From: Sphingopyxis sp. YF1
GTDB taxonomy: Bacteria > Pseudomonadota > Alphaproteobacteria > Sphingomonadales > Sphingomonadaceae
Reading direction: 5' to 3'
Assembly (NCBI RefSeq): GCF_022701295.1
Contig: NZ_CP033204.1
Span: forward strand, 2,170,001 to 2,234,000
DNA length: 64,000 nt
The stretch's first letter is position 1. Every line of letters starts with the position of its first letter. Made by a program: the position numbers and the translations under genes. Shown here in pieces: positions 20,341 through 31,600 of the stretch. The notes beneath the pieces were generated by a model. The model was not told where the DNA came from. It made no database searches and saw nothing but the letters and a program-made list of their open reading frames with translations.

Positions 20341-21979
20341 TGGGGCCTCCGCCGCCTTCGGGAGTGACCCAGTTGATGTTCTGGGTCGGATCCTTGATGT
20401 CGCACGTCTTGCAATGCACGCAATTCTGCGCGTTGATCACGAACTTGGGATCGCCCTCGTCCTGCCCGACGATCTCGTAGACACCCGCCGGGCAATAACG
20501 CTGCGCGGGCTCGTCGTAGAGCGGCAGATTATATTCGACCGGGATCGTCGGATCCTTGAGCTGAAGATGAACCGGCTGATCTTCCTCGTGGTTGGTGTTC
20601 GAAAGGAACACCGAGGAGAGACGGTCGAAGGTCAGCACGCCGTCGGGCTTCGGATAGTCGGGCTTCGGCATCTGGTCGGCGCGATAGAGCGACGCATTGT
20701 CGGGATGGTGCTTCATCGTGAAGGGCACGCGAACGCCCAGCGTTTCGAGCCACATCGTCATGCCCGAGAGGATCGTTCCCGCGAGATCGCCCCATTTTTC
20801 GACCAGCGGCAGTACGTTGCGGACGACGCTCAGCTCCTTCTTGACCCAGCTGTCGTCATAGGCGTCCTGATAGGCGGTGAGCACGTCGCCCTCGCGGCCC
20901 GCGGCCACCGCAGCAAAGGCGGCCTCGGCGGCCATCATGCCCGATTTCATCGCGGTGTGCGTGCCCTTGATCCGCGGCACGTTGAGGAAACCCGCGGTGT
21001 CGCCGATCAGCGCACCGCCAGGGAAGGCCAGCTTCGGCACCGACTGATAGCCGCCGTCGCTGATCGCGCGCGCGCCGTAGGAGATGCGCTTGCCGCCCTT
21101 GAGGATCTTCGCGATCTCGGGGTGCGTCTTCCACTTCTGCATTTCCTGGAAGGGCGAAGTGTGCGGGTTGCGATAGTTGAGCCAGGTCACAAAGCCCAGC
21201 GCGACCTGCCCGTTCGCCTGGTGATAGAGGAAGCCGCCGCCGTTCGAATTTTCGTCAAGCGGCCAGCCCTGCGTGTGGATGACGCGGCCCGGTGCATGAT
21301 TCGCGGGATCGATGTCCCACAATTCCTTGATGCCGATGCCATAGACCTGCGGCTCGCAGTCGCTGTCGAGCGCGAACTGCGGCTTGAGCATCTTGGTCAG
21401 GTGTCCGCGGACGCCCTCGGCAAAGAAGGTGTATTTGGCGTGGAGTTCGAGTCCCGGCGCATAGTCGGGCTTGTGGCTGCCGTCGCGCGCGATGCCCATG
21501 TCGCCCGTCGCGACGCCCTTCACCGAGCCATTCTCGTTATAGAGGATTTCGGCCGCGGCGAAGCCGGGGAAGATTTCGACCCCCAGCCCCTCGGCCTGTT
21601 CGGCAAGCCAGCGGCACAGATTGCCGAGGCTGCCGGTATAGGTGCCCTTGTTGTGCATGAAGCCCGGGGTGATGAAGTGCGGCACGCCGAACTTCTTCGT
21701 CTTGGTCAGGACCCAATGCTGATTGTCGTTGACCGGCACTTCGGCGAGCGGGCACCCCTGCGTCCGCCAGTCGGGAATCAGTTCGTCGAGCGACCTGGGG
21801 TCGATGACCGCCCCAGACAGGATATGCGCGCCGACTTCGGATCCCTTTTCGAGGACGCAGACCGACAATTCGCTGCCCGCTTCATTCGCCTGCTGCTTGA
21901 GGCGGATCGCCGCCGAAAGCCCCGCCGGCCCTGCGCCGACGATGACCACGTCATAGGGCATCGATTCCCGTTCGCTCAC
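20324..21979 (-). CDS. Electron transfer flavoprotein-ubiquinone oxidoreductase
   Basis: ETF-QO passes electrons from acyl-CoA dehydrogenases, via ETF, to ubiquinone at the inner membrane. The protein has the FAD motif DVVIVGAGPAGLSAA, membrane/quinone-binding segments in the middle, and a C-terminal 4Fe-4S domain (CPAGVYEIV, NCVHCKTCDIKDP). The start is GTG 21979 (551 residues), with AAAGG 8 bases upstream; the in-frame ATG 22018 lacks this and ATG 21961 would shorten it. An acyl-CoA dehydrogenase and an acyl-CoA ligase elsewhere in the window fit the same fatty-acid oxidation chain. Confidence 0.93.
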   Translation of the reverse strand: MSERESMPYDVVIVGAGPAGLSAAIRLKQQANEAGSELSVCVLEKGSEVGAHILSGAVIDPRSLDELIPDWRTQGCPLAEVPVNDNQHWVLTKTKKFGVPHFITPGFMHNKGTYTGSLGNLCRWLAEQAEGLGVEIFPGFAAAEILYNENGSVKGVATGDMGIARDGSHKPDYAPGLELHAKYTFFAEGVRGHLTKMLKPQFALDSDCEPQVYGIGIKELWDIDPANHAPGRVIHTQGWPLDENSNGGGFLYHQANGQVALGFVTWLNYRNPHTSPFQEMQKWKTHPEIAKILKGGKRISYGARAISDGGYQSVPKLAFPGGALIGDTAGFLNVPRIKGTHTAMKSGMMAAEAAFAAVAAGREGDVLTAYQDAYDDSWVKKELSVVRNVLPLVEKWGDLAGTILSGMTMWLETLGVRVPFTMKHHPDNASLYRADQMPKPDYPKPDGVLTFDRLSSVFLSNTNHEEDQPVHLQLKDPTIPVEYNLPLYDEPAQRYCPAGVYEIVGQDEGDPKFVINAQNCVHCKTCDIKDPTQNINWVTPEGGGGPNYPNM

Positions 21980-22098
21980 CGCAAATACCTTTCTGCCGTC
22001 CCCGCGCCGATCATTCATCGTGTCCGGCGCTCATTCTGTCACGATTTCCGATGCCCGCCAATTGACGCGTCCGTCAACCGCCTGTTTGAAACAATTTC

Positions 22099-22884
22099 AT
22101 GGGTGGGCAACAATCGGCCTTGCTGGCGGAAAGCTATTGCGACTGGTGGTCGCTTGCGGGTGTCGACGCGCTCGTCGGCGAGGCACCGGCGGGCTGGCTC
22201 GCCGTGCCCGCGGCAAACGACGCGGCACCCAAGCCGCGGATCATCGTTGCGGCCGAACCCGAACCCCTCCCGCTGCCCGCGGCGCTTCAGCGGCAGGAAG
22301 CCGTCGACGCCCCCGCCGAAAAGGGGCCCGTCGAGCTTCCCGAGGACTGGGACGCCTTCCGCATCTGGCTCGCCGGGCATCCCGACGTGCCGGGCAGCCA
22401 GTGGGACGCGCGCCGCGTGCTCCCGGTCGGCGAGGCCGGTGCGCCGCTGATGCTGCTCACCGCCTGGCCCGAAATCGACGACCAGCGCGACGGAACCCTC
22501 TTCAGCGGCCCCGCGGGCAAGCTGCTCGATGCGATGCTCGGCGCGATCGGCATGACACGCGACGCCTGCTATCTGGCCAGCCTTGCTGTCACGCGCCCCC
22601 CCGGCGGGCGCTGCGACGCCGAGGCTGCGGCCGATCTCGACCGGCTGCTCTGGCACCACTTGCGCCTCGCGCGGCCCGGCCGGCTGCTCCTTGTCGGCAG
22701 CGACATCACGCGAATGGCGGCGAAGATCGCGCTACCCGACGCACGCGGAAGGTTACTCGATATTAACCAAGATGGCAGCAAGATGGAGGCGGCGGCAGTC
22801 GCGCACCCCGCGATGCTGCTGGCCCGGCCCGCGCACAAGGCGGCGGCCTGGGATAGCCTCAAACTGTTCAACCGGGGACGTTGA
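22099..22884 (+). CDS. Uracil-DNA-glycosylase-like protein, probably degenerate
   Basis: The C-terminal half of this 261-residue protein resembles the uracil-DNA glycosylase superfamily (FSGPAGKLLDAMLGAIGM, YLASLAVTRPP, LLVGSDITRMAA). The N-terminal hundred residues are low-complexity Ala/Pro. The usual GEAPG active-site motif reads TAWPE and the Fe-S cysteines of family 4 enzymes are absent, so catalytic activity is doubtful. It starts 119 bases from the divergent ETF-QO and ends 3 bases before the lytic transglycosylase gene, so those two are probably co-expressed. Confidence 0.65.
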   Translation: MGGQQSALLAESYCDWWSLAGVDALVGEAPAGWLAVPAANDAAPKPRIIVAAEPEPLPLPAALQRQEAVDAPAEKGPVELPEDWDAFRIWLAGHPDVPGSQWDARRVLPVGEAGAPLMLLTAWPEIDDQRDGTLFSGPAGKLLDAMLGAIGMTRDACYLASLAVTRPPGGRCDAEAAADLDRLLWHHLRLARPGRLLLVGSDITRMAAKIALPDARGRLLDINQDGSKMEAAAVAHPAMLLARPAHKAAAWDSLKLFNRGR

Positions 22885-22887
22885 CAG

Positions 22888-24648
22888 ATGAAAAATATGA
22901 CCGCGGCGCTCGGCGCCACCCTGCTTCTTTCCGCCACCCTGACCGCGGCGCCCGCGCTCGCCGCCGACGCCGCCTTTCCGCTGGCATCGGCGCCGCAGAC
23001 GGTACCGTCGGTGTTGTCGTCGAAGCAGAAACAAACCTATTCGCAGGTCGTTGCCGCGATCCGCGGCCAGCGCTGGGCGGAAGCGAAGGCGCTGCTCGAC
23101 GGTGCCGACAACGGTCCGCTGAACGATTTCCTGCGCGCCGAACTGCTGACCGCGGCCAACAGCCCGCGCGCCGAGGTCGCCGACATCATGCCGATTCTGG
23201 CGCGATCGCCCAGCCTGCCGCAGGCCGAGCAGCTCGGGCGCCTCGCCGCACGCCGCGGCGCGACCGATGTCCCGACGCTGCCGGCGCAGGCGCGGCTGAG
23301 CTGGTCGGGCAGCGCCCCGCGGCGCGTCGGCGCGAACAGCGTCAACGACCCCTTTGCAAACGGCCTCTCGAGCAGCATTCCCGAGCGAATCAAAAACGAC
23401 GATCCCGCCGGCGCCGAGGCGCTGCTCAACGCGGTGATCGACAAGCTCTCACCCGACGCCCGCGCCGAATGGACGCAGAAGGTCGCCTGGTCCTATTATA
23501 TCGAAAATGACGACCAGAGCGCGCTGCGGCTGTCGCTGGCGTGCACGCAGAGCAGCGGGCCATGGGCGACGCAGGGTGCATGGGTTCAGGGGCTCGCGGC
23601 GTGGCGGCTCCACGACTATCGCACCGCGCTCGTCGCCTTCGACCGCGTCGCGAAGGAAGCGCCCGACAGCGAATTGCGCGCGGCGGGCCATTACTGGGCC
23701 TCGCGCGCCGCGATGGCGGCGGGCGAACCCGCATCGGTGCAGCAGCGCCTGCGCGCCGCCGCCGCGAACGAGGAAACCTTCTACGGCCTGCTCGCCGCCG
23801 AAACGCTCGGGCAGGCGGCGGTCCACCAGCAGCAGAATGTCCGCGCCGACCGCAGCGCCTGGCGCGCGCTCGAGGATCAGCCCAACGTCCGCGTCGCGAT
23901 TGCGCTGGCAGAGATCGGCGAAGAAAAATATGCCGACGCGGTTATCCGCCACCAGGCCCGCATCGGCCGCGGCGACCAGCACGAACAGCTGATCGGGCTC
24001 GCGGGGGCGCTCAGCCTGCCCGAAACGCAGCTCTACCTCGCGCACAACACCCCGCAGGGCCGCAAGCTCGCCGCCGCGACGCGCTATCCGCAACCCAGGT
24101 GGGAACCGAACGGCGGCTGGCGCGTCGACCCGGCGCTGGTCTTTGCCCACACGTTGCAGGAATCGCGCTTTCAACGCGCTGCGGTCAGCGGCGCGGGCGC
24201 CATGGGTCTGATGCAGGTGCGCCCGGGCACCGCGCGCGACCTCGCGCGCTGGAACGGCGACGCAGCGGGGCCCGGCGATCTCAAATCGCCCGCGGTCAAC
24301 ATGGATTTCGGCCAGCGTTACCTCGAATATCTCAGCCGCGACGGCTCGACCGGCGGCCAGTTGCCCAAGGTGATCGCCGCCTACAACGCCGGCCCCGCGC
24401 CGATCGCGCGCTGGCAGAGCGAAATCCGCGATCAGGGCGACCCTTTGCTCTACATGGAATCGATCCCTTATTGGGAAACGCGCGGCTATGTCGGCATCGT
24501 GCTGCGCAATTACTGGATGTACGAGGCGCAGCAGGGCAAACCCTCGGTCAGCCGCGCCGCGCTCGCGCAGGGCAAATGGCCGCGCTTCCCCGACAGCAAG
24601 GACCGCGTCCGCCTGAGCTACGCCGGCAGCCTCGCCAATGCCGATTGA
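22888..24648 (+). CDS. Soluble lytic murein transglycosylase (Slt family)
   Basis: This enzyme cleaves peptidoglycan glycan strands to form 1,6-anhydro ends. The 586-residue protein has a signal peptide ending at ALAADA, a long helical superhelical region, and a C-terminal SLT domain with catalytic E425 in LQESRF, then [20 protein letters not shown] and the [10 protein letters not shown] motif. It acts in the periplasm. It starts 3 bases after the UDG-like gene and its 3' end overlaps moaB by 11 bases. Confidence 0.9.
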   Translation: MKNMTAALGATLLLSATLTAAPALAADAAFPLASAPQTVPSVLSSKQKQTYSQVVAAIRGQRWAEAKALLDGADNGPLNDFLRAELLTAANSPRAEVADIMPILARSPSLPQAEQLGRLAARRGATDVPTLPAQARLSWSGSAPRRVGANSVNDPFANGLSSSIPERIKNDDPAGAEALLNAVIDKLSPDARAEWTQKVAWSYYIENDDQSALRLSLACTQSSGPWATQGAWVQGLAAWRLHDYRTALVAFDRVAKEAPDSELRAAGHYWASRAAMAAGEPASVQQRLRAAAANEETFYGLLAAETLGQAAVHQQQNVRADRSAWRALEDQPNVRVAIALAEIGEEKYADAVIRHQARIGRGDQHEQLIGLAGALSLPETQLYLAHNTPQGRKLAAATRYPQPRWEPNGGWRVDPALVFAHTLQESRFQRAAVSGAGAMGLMQVRPGTARDLARWNGDAAGPGDLKSPAVNMDFGQRYLEYLSRDGSTGGQLPKVIAAYNAGPAPIARWQSEIRDQGDPLLYMESIPYWETRGYVGIVLRNYWMYEAQQGKPSVSRAALAQGKWPRFPDSKDRVRLSYAGSLANAD

Positions 24649-25162
24649 CGAAAGTCTGGCGTTCAGGCCGGTCCGCATCGCCGTCCTGACCGTTTCGGAC
24701 AGCCGCAGCGCCGCCGACGACCGGTCCGGCGACACGCTCGTCGACCTGCTCACCGGTGCCGGCCATATCCTCGCCGACCGCGCGATCATCCCCGACGAAA
24801 AGTCGCTGATCGTCTCGCGCCTGCACAACTGGATCGACGACGCAAGCGTCGACGTGGTGATCACCACCGGCGGCACCGGCGTCACCGGCCGCGACGTGAC
24901 GCCCGAAGCGCTGCACATGCTCGACGGCAAGGACATTCCGGGTTTCGGCGAATTGTTCCGCTGGCTGAGCTACCAGAGCATCGGCACCTCGACGATCCAG
25001 TCGCGCGCCTGCGCGATCGTCGCACGCGGCACCTATATCTTCGCGCTCCCCGGCTCGACCGGTGCGGTGAAGGACGCGTGGAACGGCATTCTCGCGTCGC
25101 AGCTCGACAGCCGGCACAAGCCCTGCAACTTCGTCGATCTGATCCCCCGGCTGACCGAATAA
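24638..25162 (+). CDS. moaB: Molybdenum cofactor biosynthesis protein B
   Basis: MoaB/MogA-type proteins adenylylate molybdopterin. This 174-residue protein has [10 protein letters not shown], the molybdopterin-binding [16 protein letters not shown], and [14 protein letters not shown]. It overlaps the transglycosylase gene by 11 bases although the two functions are unrelated. Other moa genes are not in the window. Mog and MoaB are hard to separate by sequence alone; the length fits MoaB. Confidence 0.88.
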   Translation: MPIDESLAFRPVRIAVLTVSDSRSAADDRSGDTLVDLLTGAGHILADRAIIPDEKSLIVSRLHNWIDDASVDVVITTGGTGVTGRDVTPEALHMLDGKDIPGFGELFRWLSYQSIGTSTIQSRACAIVARGTYIFALPGSTGAVKDAWNGILASQLDSRHKPCNFVDLIPRLTE

Positions 25163-25173
25163 CAACCATATTA

Positions 25174-25258
25174 GTCATCCCCGCGAAAGCGGGGACCCAG
25201 AGCGAAATTGCGCTAACCCTAGCTGCTGGAACTGGGTTCCCGCTTTCGCGGGAATGAC
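25174..25258. repeat. REP-like paired inverted repeat downstream of moaB
   Basis: The arms at 25174-25200 (GTCATCCCCGCGAAAGCGGG...) and 25232-25258 (...CCGCTTTCGCGGGAATGAC) are nearly complementary over 27 bases, each with an internal GAAA- or TTTC-centred hairpin. It belongs to the same family as 8418-8490. It separates moaB from the LexA box and could terminate the slt-moaB transcript. Confidence 0.7.
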
Positions 25259-25272
25259 GATGGAAGAGAAAT

Positions 25273-25287
25273 GTTCTTTCTTTGTTC
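25273..25287 (+). promoter_or_regulatory. LexA (SOS) box GTTC-N7-GTTC
   Basis: GTTC at 25273-25276 and GTTC at 25284-25287 are separated by exactly 7 bases (TTTCTTT), the established direct-repeat LexA operator of alphaproteobacteria. It lies 25 bases ahead of the GTG start of the radical SAM gene. TATATC at 25298-25303 could be the -10 element, giving an almost leaderless transcript. SOS control of the gene is inferred. Confidence 0.7.
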
Positions 25288-25311
25288 CATTCGGCGCTAT
25301 ATCCTCGCCAA

Positions 25312-26400
25312 GTGGAATCGCCCAAACCCCTGCCCCCGATCGCCGGCCGCGGCGCGCCGACCAACCTCCGCCCGACGCGCACCGGATCGCTCGCCCGCGA
25401 GGCCGACGGCGACTGGCTCGATGCGGCCGAGGGGATCGACGGCGAGGCACCGCGCCTGCGCACCTCGGTGACCGTCGAGCATCCGAAAACGATCATCGCG
25501 CGCAACGCATCGCCCGACATCGGCTTCGACCGCTCGATCAATCCCTATCGCGGTTGCGAGCATGGCTGCATTTACTGCTTCGCGCGCCCGACCCACGCGT
25601 TTCACGACCTGTCGCCGGGGCTCGACTTCGAAAGCCGATTGTTCGCCAAACCCGATGCCGCGAAACTGCTGCGCGCCGAACTCGCCAAGCGCAACTATCG
25701 GGTCGCGCCGATCGCGATCGGCACTAACACCGACGGCTACCAGCCGATCGAGCGCGAGTGGGGGATCACGCGCGCGATCATCGAGGTGCTCGCCGAAACG
25801 AAACATCCGCTGATCATCACCACCAAGTCCGACCGGCTGCTGCGCGACATCGACCTGCTCGCCGCCATGGCGCGCGACGATCTGGTCGGCGTGGCGGTAT
25901 CGGTCACGACACTCGATCCCGGGGTCGCGCGCACGTTAGAGCCACGCGCGCCGCACCCGCGTCGCCGGCTCGCGGCGATCCGCGCGCTGATCGACGCCGG
26001 AGTGCCGACGCAGGTCAATATCTCGCCGATCATCCCCGCAATCACCGACCACGAGATCGAGGCGATCATGAAGGCGGCAGCCGAAGCCGGGGCGATCCGC
26101 GCCTCCTGGATATTGATGCGCCTGCCACACGAGGTCGCGCCGCTGTTTCGCGCCTGGCTCGCGGCACATTACCCCGACCGCGCCGACAAGGTGATGCACA
26201 TGGTCCAGGACATTCGCGGCGGCCGTGACAATGATCCGAATTTCTTTTCGCGGATGAAGGGGCACGGCGTCTGGCCGCAGCTCATCCGCCAGCGCGTCAA
26301 GCGCGCCGCGCGCGAACATGGCATGGACCGCAAATTCCCGCCGCTGCGCAGCGACCTGTTCCGCCCGCCCGAACGCGACGGGCAGATGGAGATGTTCTGA
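25312..26400 (+). CDS. PA0069-family radical SAM protein, putatively SOS-regulated
   Basis: This is a radical S-adenosylmethionine enzyme of the PA0069 family, distantly related to spore photoproduct lyase. The cluster motif is C82-x3-C86-x2-C89 in GCEHGCIYCFARP. The N-terminal GRGAPTN and NPYRGCEHGC blocks are characteristic, and the C-terminus LFRPPERDGQMEMF is family-like. The substrate is unknown. GTG 25312 gives 362 residues; TTG 25282 lies inside the LexA box and is rejected. The SOS box suggests a DNA-damage-related role. Confidence 0.82.
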   Translation: MESPKPLPPIAGRGAPTNLRPTRTGSLAREADGDWLDAAEGIDGEAPRLRTSVTVEHPKTIIARNASPDIGFDRSINPYRGCEHGCIYCFARPTHAFHDLSPGLDFESRLFAKPDAAKLLRAELAKRNYRVAPIAIGTNTDGYQPIEREWGITRAIIEVLAETKHPLIITTKSDRLLRDIDLLAAMARDDLVGVAVSVTTLDPGVARTLEPRAPHPRRRLAAIRALIDAGVPTQVNISPIIPAITDHEIEAIMKAAAEAGAIRASWILMRLPHEVAPLFRAWLAAHYPDRADKVMHMVQDIRGGRDNDPNFFSRMKGHGVWPQLIRQRVKRAAREHGMDRKFPPLRSDLFRPPERDGQMEMF

Positions 26401-26414
26401 AGCCCAACCCAAAT

Positions 26415-26502
26415 CCGTTCGTGCCGAGCCTGTCGAAGCACCGTTTTTCTGTCGCGTTACCCCGAAGAAACAACGGCCCTTCGACAAACTCAGGGCAAAC
26501 GG
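26415..26502. repeat. Inverted repeat between convergent genes (CCGTTCGTGCCGAG family)
   Basis: The arm 26415-26445 (CCGTTCGTGCCGAGCCTGTC...) is imperfectly complementary to 26472-26502 (...CTCAGGGCAAACGG). A single related arm is at 32945-32964. It sits between two convergent stop codons and is positioned to work as a bidirectional terminator. Confidence 0.65.
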
Positions 26503-26513
26503 CATTTGGGAAT

Positions 26514-28118
<1,605 letters not shown>

Positions 28119-28214
28119 CGGTTCGGCATCCTCTTTATGGCTTTGCTCCGGGATAGGGGCGGCAGGGCGCACCGCGCAAGGCCAAAGGCGCATTTTCCTG
28201 CCGCAACGACGGCC

Positions 28215-28622
28215 TCAGCCGGGCAAGCCGTCCAGCTTCGCGACATGCTCCAGCCCGATATCCCAGTCCGCGCGGCTCGCGCAGCTGATATGCGCGGTCG
28301 GCCGGATCGCGATCGGATCGTCGAGGCTCCCCGCCGGCACGACGAGCAGGGCCCCGTCCATCTGCACGCTCGGCAGCGCACTGCCGCACGCGCCGCAAAA
28401 GCTTCGCGCATGGCGGCTGCGGGGAAGGCGCCAGGAGGTGACCCGCTCGCGTCCCGCCAGCCATGCGATCGTCGCGCTCGCCGAAAACAGGTTCGCCGCA
28501 TGCGCCGAGCCGCTGTCCTTGCGGCACCGCGAGCAGTGACACAGGAAAAAGGCGTCGAAGTCGCCCGACACCTCGAACCGGACCGCGCCGCAAAGGCAGC
28601 TCCCCCGGGTCGTTCGCGTCAT
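28215..28622 (-). CDS. GFA family (glutathione-dependent formaldehyde-activating-like) protein
   Basis: This 135-residue protein has the GFA/Mss4-like zinc signature: CLCGAVRFE at residues 9-17, CHCSRCRK at 28-35, and CGACGS at 76-81. Members are often annotated as formaldehyde-activating enzymes, but most are uncharacterised. It begins 5 bases after dnaE and is probably transcribed with it. The frame runs further upstream to 28868 inside dnaE; ATG 28622 gives the expected N-terminus. Confidence 0.82.
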   Translation of the reverse strand: MTRTTRGSCLCGAVRFEVSGDFDAFFLCHCSRCRKDSGSAHAANLFSASATIAWLAGRERVTSWRLPRSRHARSFCGACGSALPSVQMDGALLVVPAGSLDDPIAIRPTAHISCASRADWDIGLEHVAKLDGLPG

Positions 28623-28627
28623 CGGAT

Positions 28628-31600
28628 CTATCGCACCCGGAAATCGCGCGGCGCGACGAGCGACAGCCGCGGATCGGCGATCCCCGTCACCATGTCGAGC
28701 CGCGCGACCAGATCGGGGTTGAGCACGAAACGCCGCCCCAGCTCGATGCGAATGTCGAGCCCCGTGTCGGGGTCGGGGGTGGTGACGATGATCCGCCCGC
28801 GCGCCTCGTCGCTGCTCGCCGCGAAGCGCGCGATCTCGTCGATCGCCGCGGCCGCGTCGACACGGCATTCGAGCTGGAGCGCGGCGGTCGCCGCGATGTC
28901 GGCGAGCGGCTGCGCGCCGCGCACCGTGACGCGCGGCGTTTCCTCGCCCTCGAGCAGGTCGAGCTCGACCGACAGGATCGCACAGCCGCCCTCGGCGGCC
29001 AGCGTCTCGAGCGTCTTGCCCGCCATCTCGTCGAAACAGCTCGACTGGAACTGCCCGCTGCGGTCCGACAACGTCAGGTTGAGGAAGCGGTTGCCGCGCT
29101 GCGACACGCGCGGACGCGCGCTTTCGACCATCGCCGCCATCACCATCGGGATGCGCGTGCCCGGCGTCATTTCGACATTGTCGCAGATGTCGCCATAGCT
29201 GCGCGCGCCGCGCGCCAGAATGATGGCCTCAAATTGCTCGACCGGGTGCGACGAGAAATAGAAGCCGAACGCCTCCTTCTCGCGCGTCATCCGCTCGGCG
29301 AGCGTCCAGGGCTCGGCGGCGGGCAGCTGGAGCGCGGGGGCGATCGCGATGTCGCCGCCGAACAGCCCGCCCTGCCCCGTCGAGCGCTCGTGCGCCGAGC
29401 TGTTGGCGCAGGCGAGCAGCGCTTCGGCTCCCGCAAAGGCGCGCGGGCGCTCGGGCTCGACACAGTCGAACGCACCCGCCGCGGCGAGCGCTTCGATCTG
29501 ACGCCGGTTGAGCTGCTTGGGGTCGATGCGCCCGGCGAAGTCGTCGAGGCTCGCGAAATCGCCGTGCGCGTGGCGCTCGGCGACCAGCGCTTCCATCGCT
29601 TTCTCGCCGACACCCTTGAGCGCGCCGAGCGCGTAGCGCACCGCCAGCCCCTCGTCGGACCGGCCGACCGCAAAATCGGCCTCGCTGTCGTTCACCGACG
29701 GCGGCGTCACCGCGACGCCCAGCCGGCGCATGTCGTCGATGAAGATCGACAATTTGTCGGTCTGGTGGCTGTCGAACGACATCGACGCGGCAAAGAATTC
29801 GTGCGGATAATGCGCCTTCAGCCACGCCGTCTGGTACGACAGCAGCGCATAGGCCGCGGCATGGCTCTTGTTGAAGCCATAGCCGGCGAATTTGTCGATC
29901 AAGTCGAACAGTTCGTTCGCCGCCTTGGGGGCGATCTGGTTATGCTCGCCGCACCCCTTGACGAAGGTCTCGCGCTGCGCGTCCATCTCGGCCTGGACCT
30001 TCTTGCCCATCGCGCGGCGGAGCAGGTCGGCGCCGCCGAGGCTGTAGCCCGCCAGGATCTGCGCCGCCTGCATCACCTGTTCCTGATAGACGAAGATGCC
30101 ATAGGTTTCGGCGAGAATGCCTTCGAGCAGCGGGTGCGGATAGGCGATCGCCTCGCGCCCGTTCTTGCGCGCGCCGAACAGCGGGATATTGTCCATCGGC
30201 CCCGGCCGATACAGCGCGACGAGCGCGATGATGTCGCCGAAATTGGTCGGCTTCACCGCCGACAGCGTGCGCCGCATGCCTTCGGATTCGAGCTGGAACA
30301 CCCCCACCGTCTCGCCGCGCTGGAGCAGTTCATAGACCCCCGGATCGTCCCAGCCGAGCGCGTCGAGATCGACGTCGACCCCGCGCAGCGCGAGCAGCCG
30401 CCGCGCTTCCTTGAGCACCGACAGCGTCTTCAGCCCCAGGAAGTCGAACTTCACCAGCCCCGCGCTCTCGACATATTTCATGTCGAACTGGGTCACCGGC
30501 ATGTCCGACCGCGGATCGCGATAGAGCGGGACGAGCTGGTCGAGCGGGCGGTCGCCGATGACGACGCCCGCGGCATGCGTCGAGCTGTGCCGCGGCAGGC
30601 CTTCGAGCTGGCGCGCCATGTCGAACAGGCGGCGCACCCCGTCGTCCTGCTTATACTCGGTCATCAGCTCGGCGACGCCGTTCAGCGCGCGTTCGAGCGT
30701 CCACGGGTCGGTCGGATGGTTGGGCACCAGCTTCGCGAGCCGGTCGACCTGACCATAGCTCATCTGGAGCACGCGTCCGGTATCCTTGAGCACCGCACGT
30801 GCCTTGAGCTTACCGAAGGTGATGATCTGCGCGACGGTATCGCGGCCGTATTTCTCCTGCACATAGCGGATCACCTCGCCGCGCCGCGTTTCGCAGAAGT
30901 CGATGTCGAAGTCGGGCATCGAGACGCGTTCGGGGTTGAGGAAGCGCTCGAACAGCAGGCCGAGTTTGAGCGGATCGAGGTCGGTAATGGTGAGCGCCCA
31001 GGCGACGAGGCTTCCCGCGCCCGACCCGCGCCCCGGCCCGACCGGGATGTCGTGCGCCTTCGCCCATTTGATGAAGTCGGCAACGATCAGGAAGTAGCCG
31101 GGAAAGCCCATCTGGACGATGACCCCGACCTCGAAATCGAGCCGCGCGAGATAGGCGTTGCGCTCTTCCTCGCCCAGATCGGGATAGTGCGCGAGCCGCG
31201 CCTCGAGCCCGGCGCGCGCATCGGCGGCAAGCTGCGCCGCCTCGCCCTCGCGGTCGCCCGCGAGGCTGGGGAGGATCGGCTTGCGCTTCGGCGCCATGAA
31301 GGCGCAGCGCTGCGCCACGGTCAGGCTGTTACGGATCGCTTCGGGCAGGTCGCTGAACGCGTCCTCCATCGCCTCGGCGGGCTTGAGCCACGCCTCGGGG
31401 CTCGAAACGCGGCGGTCCTCGCTCTCGACATAGGCCGACTGCGCGATGCACAGCATCGCATCATGCGCGGGGTGGAACTGCGGCTCGACGAAATTGGCGG
31501 GATTGGTCGCGACCAGCGGCAGCGCGCGCGCATAGGCCAGGTCAATCAGCGCCGCCTCGGCCGCCTTCTCGGTCGCATCGCCGCGCCGCGACAATTCGAT

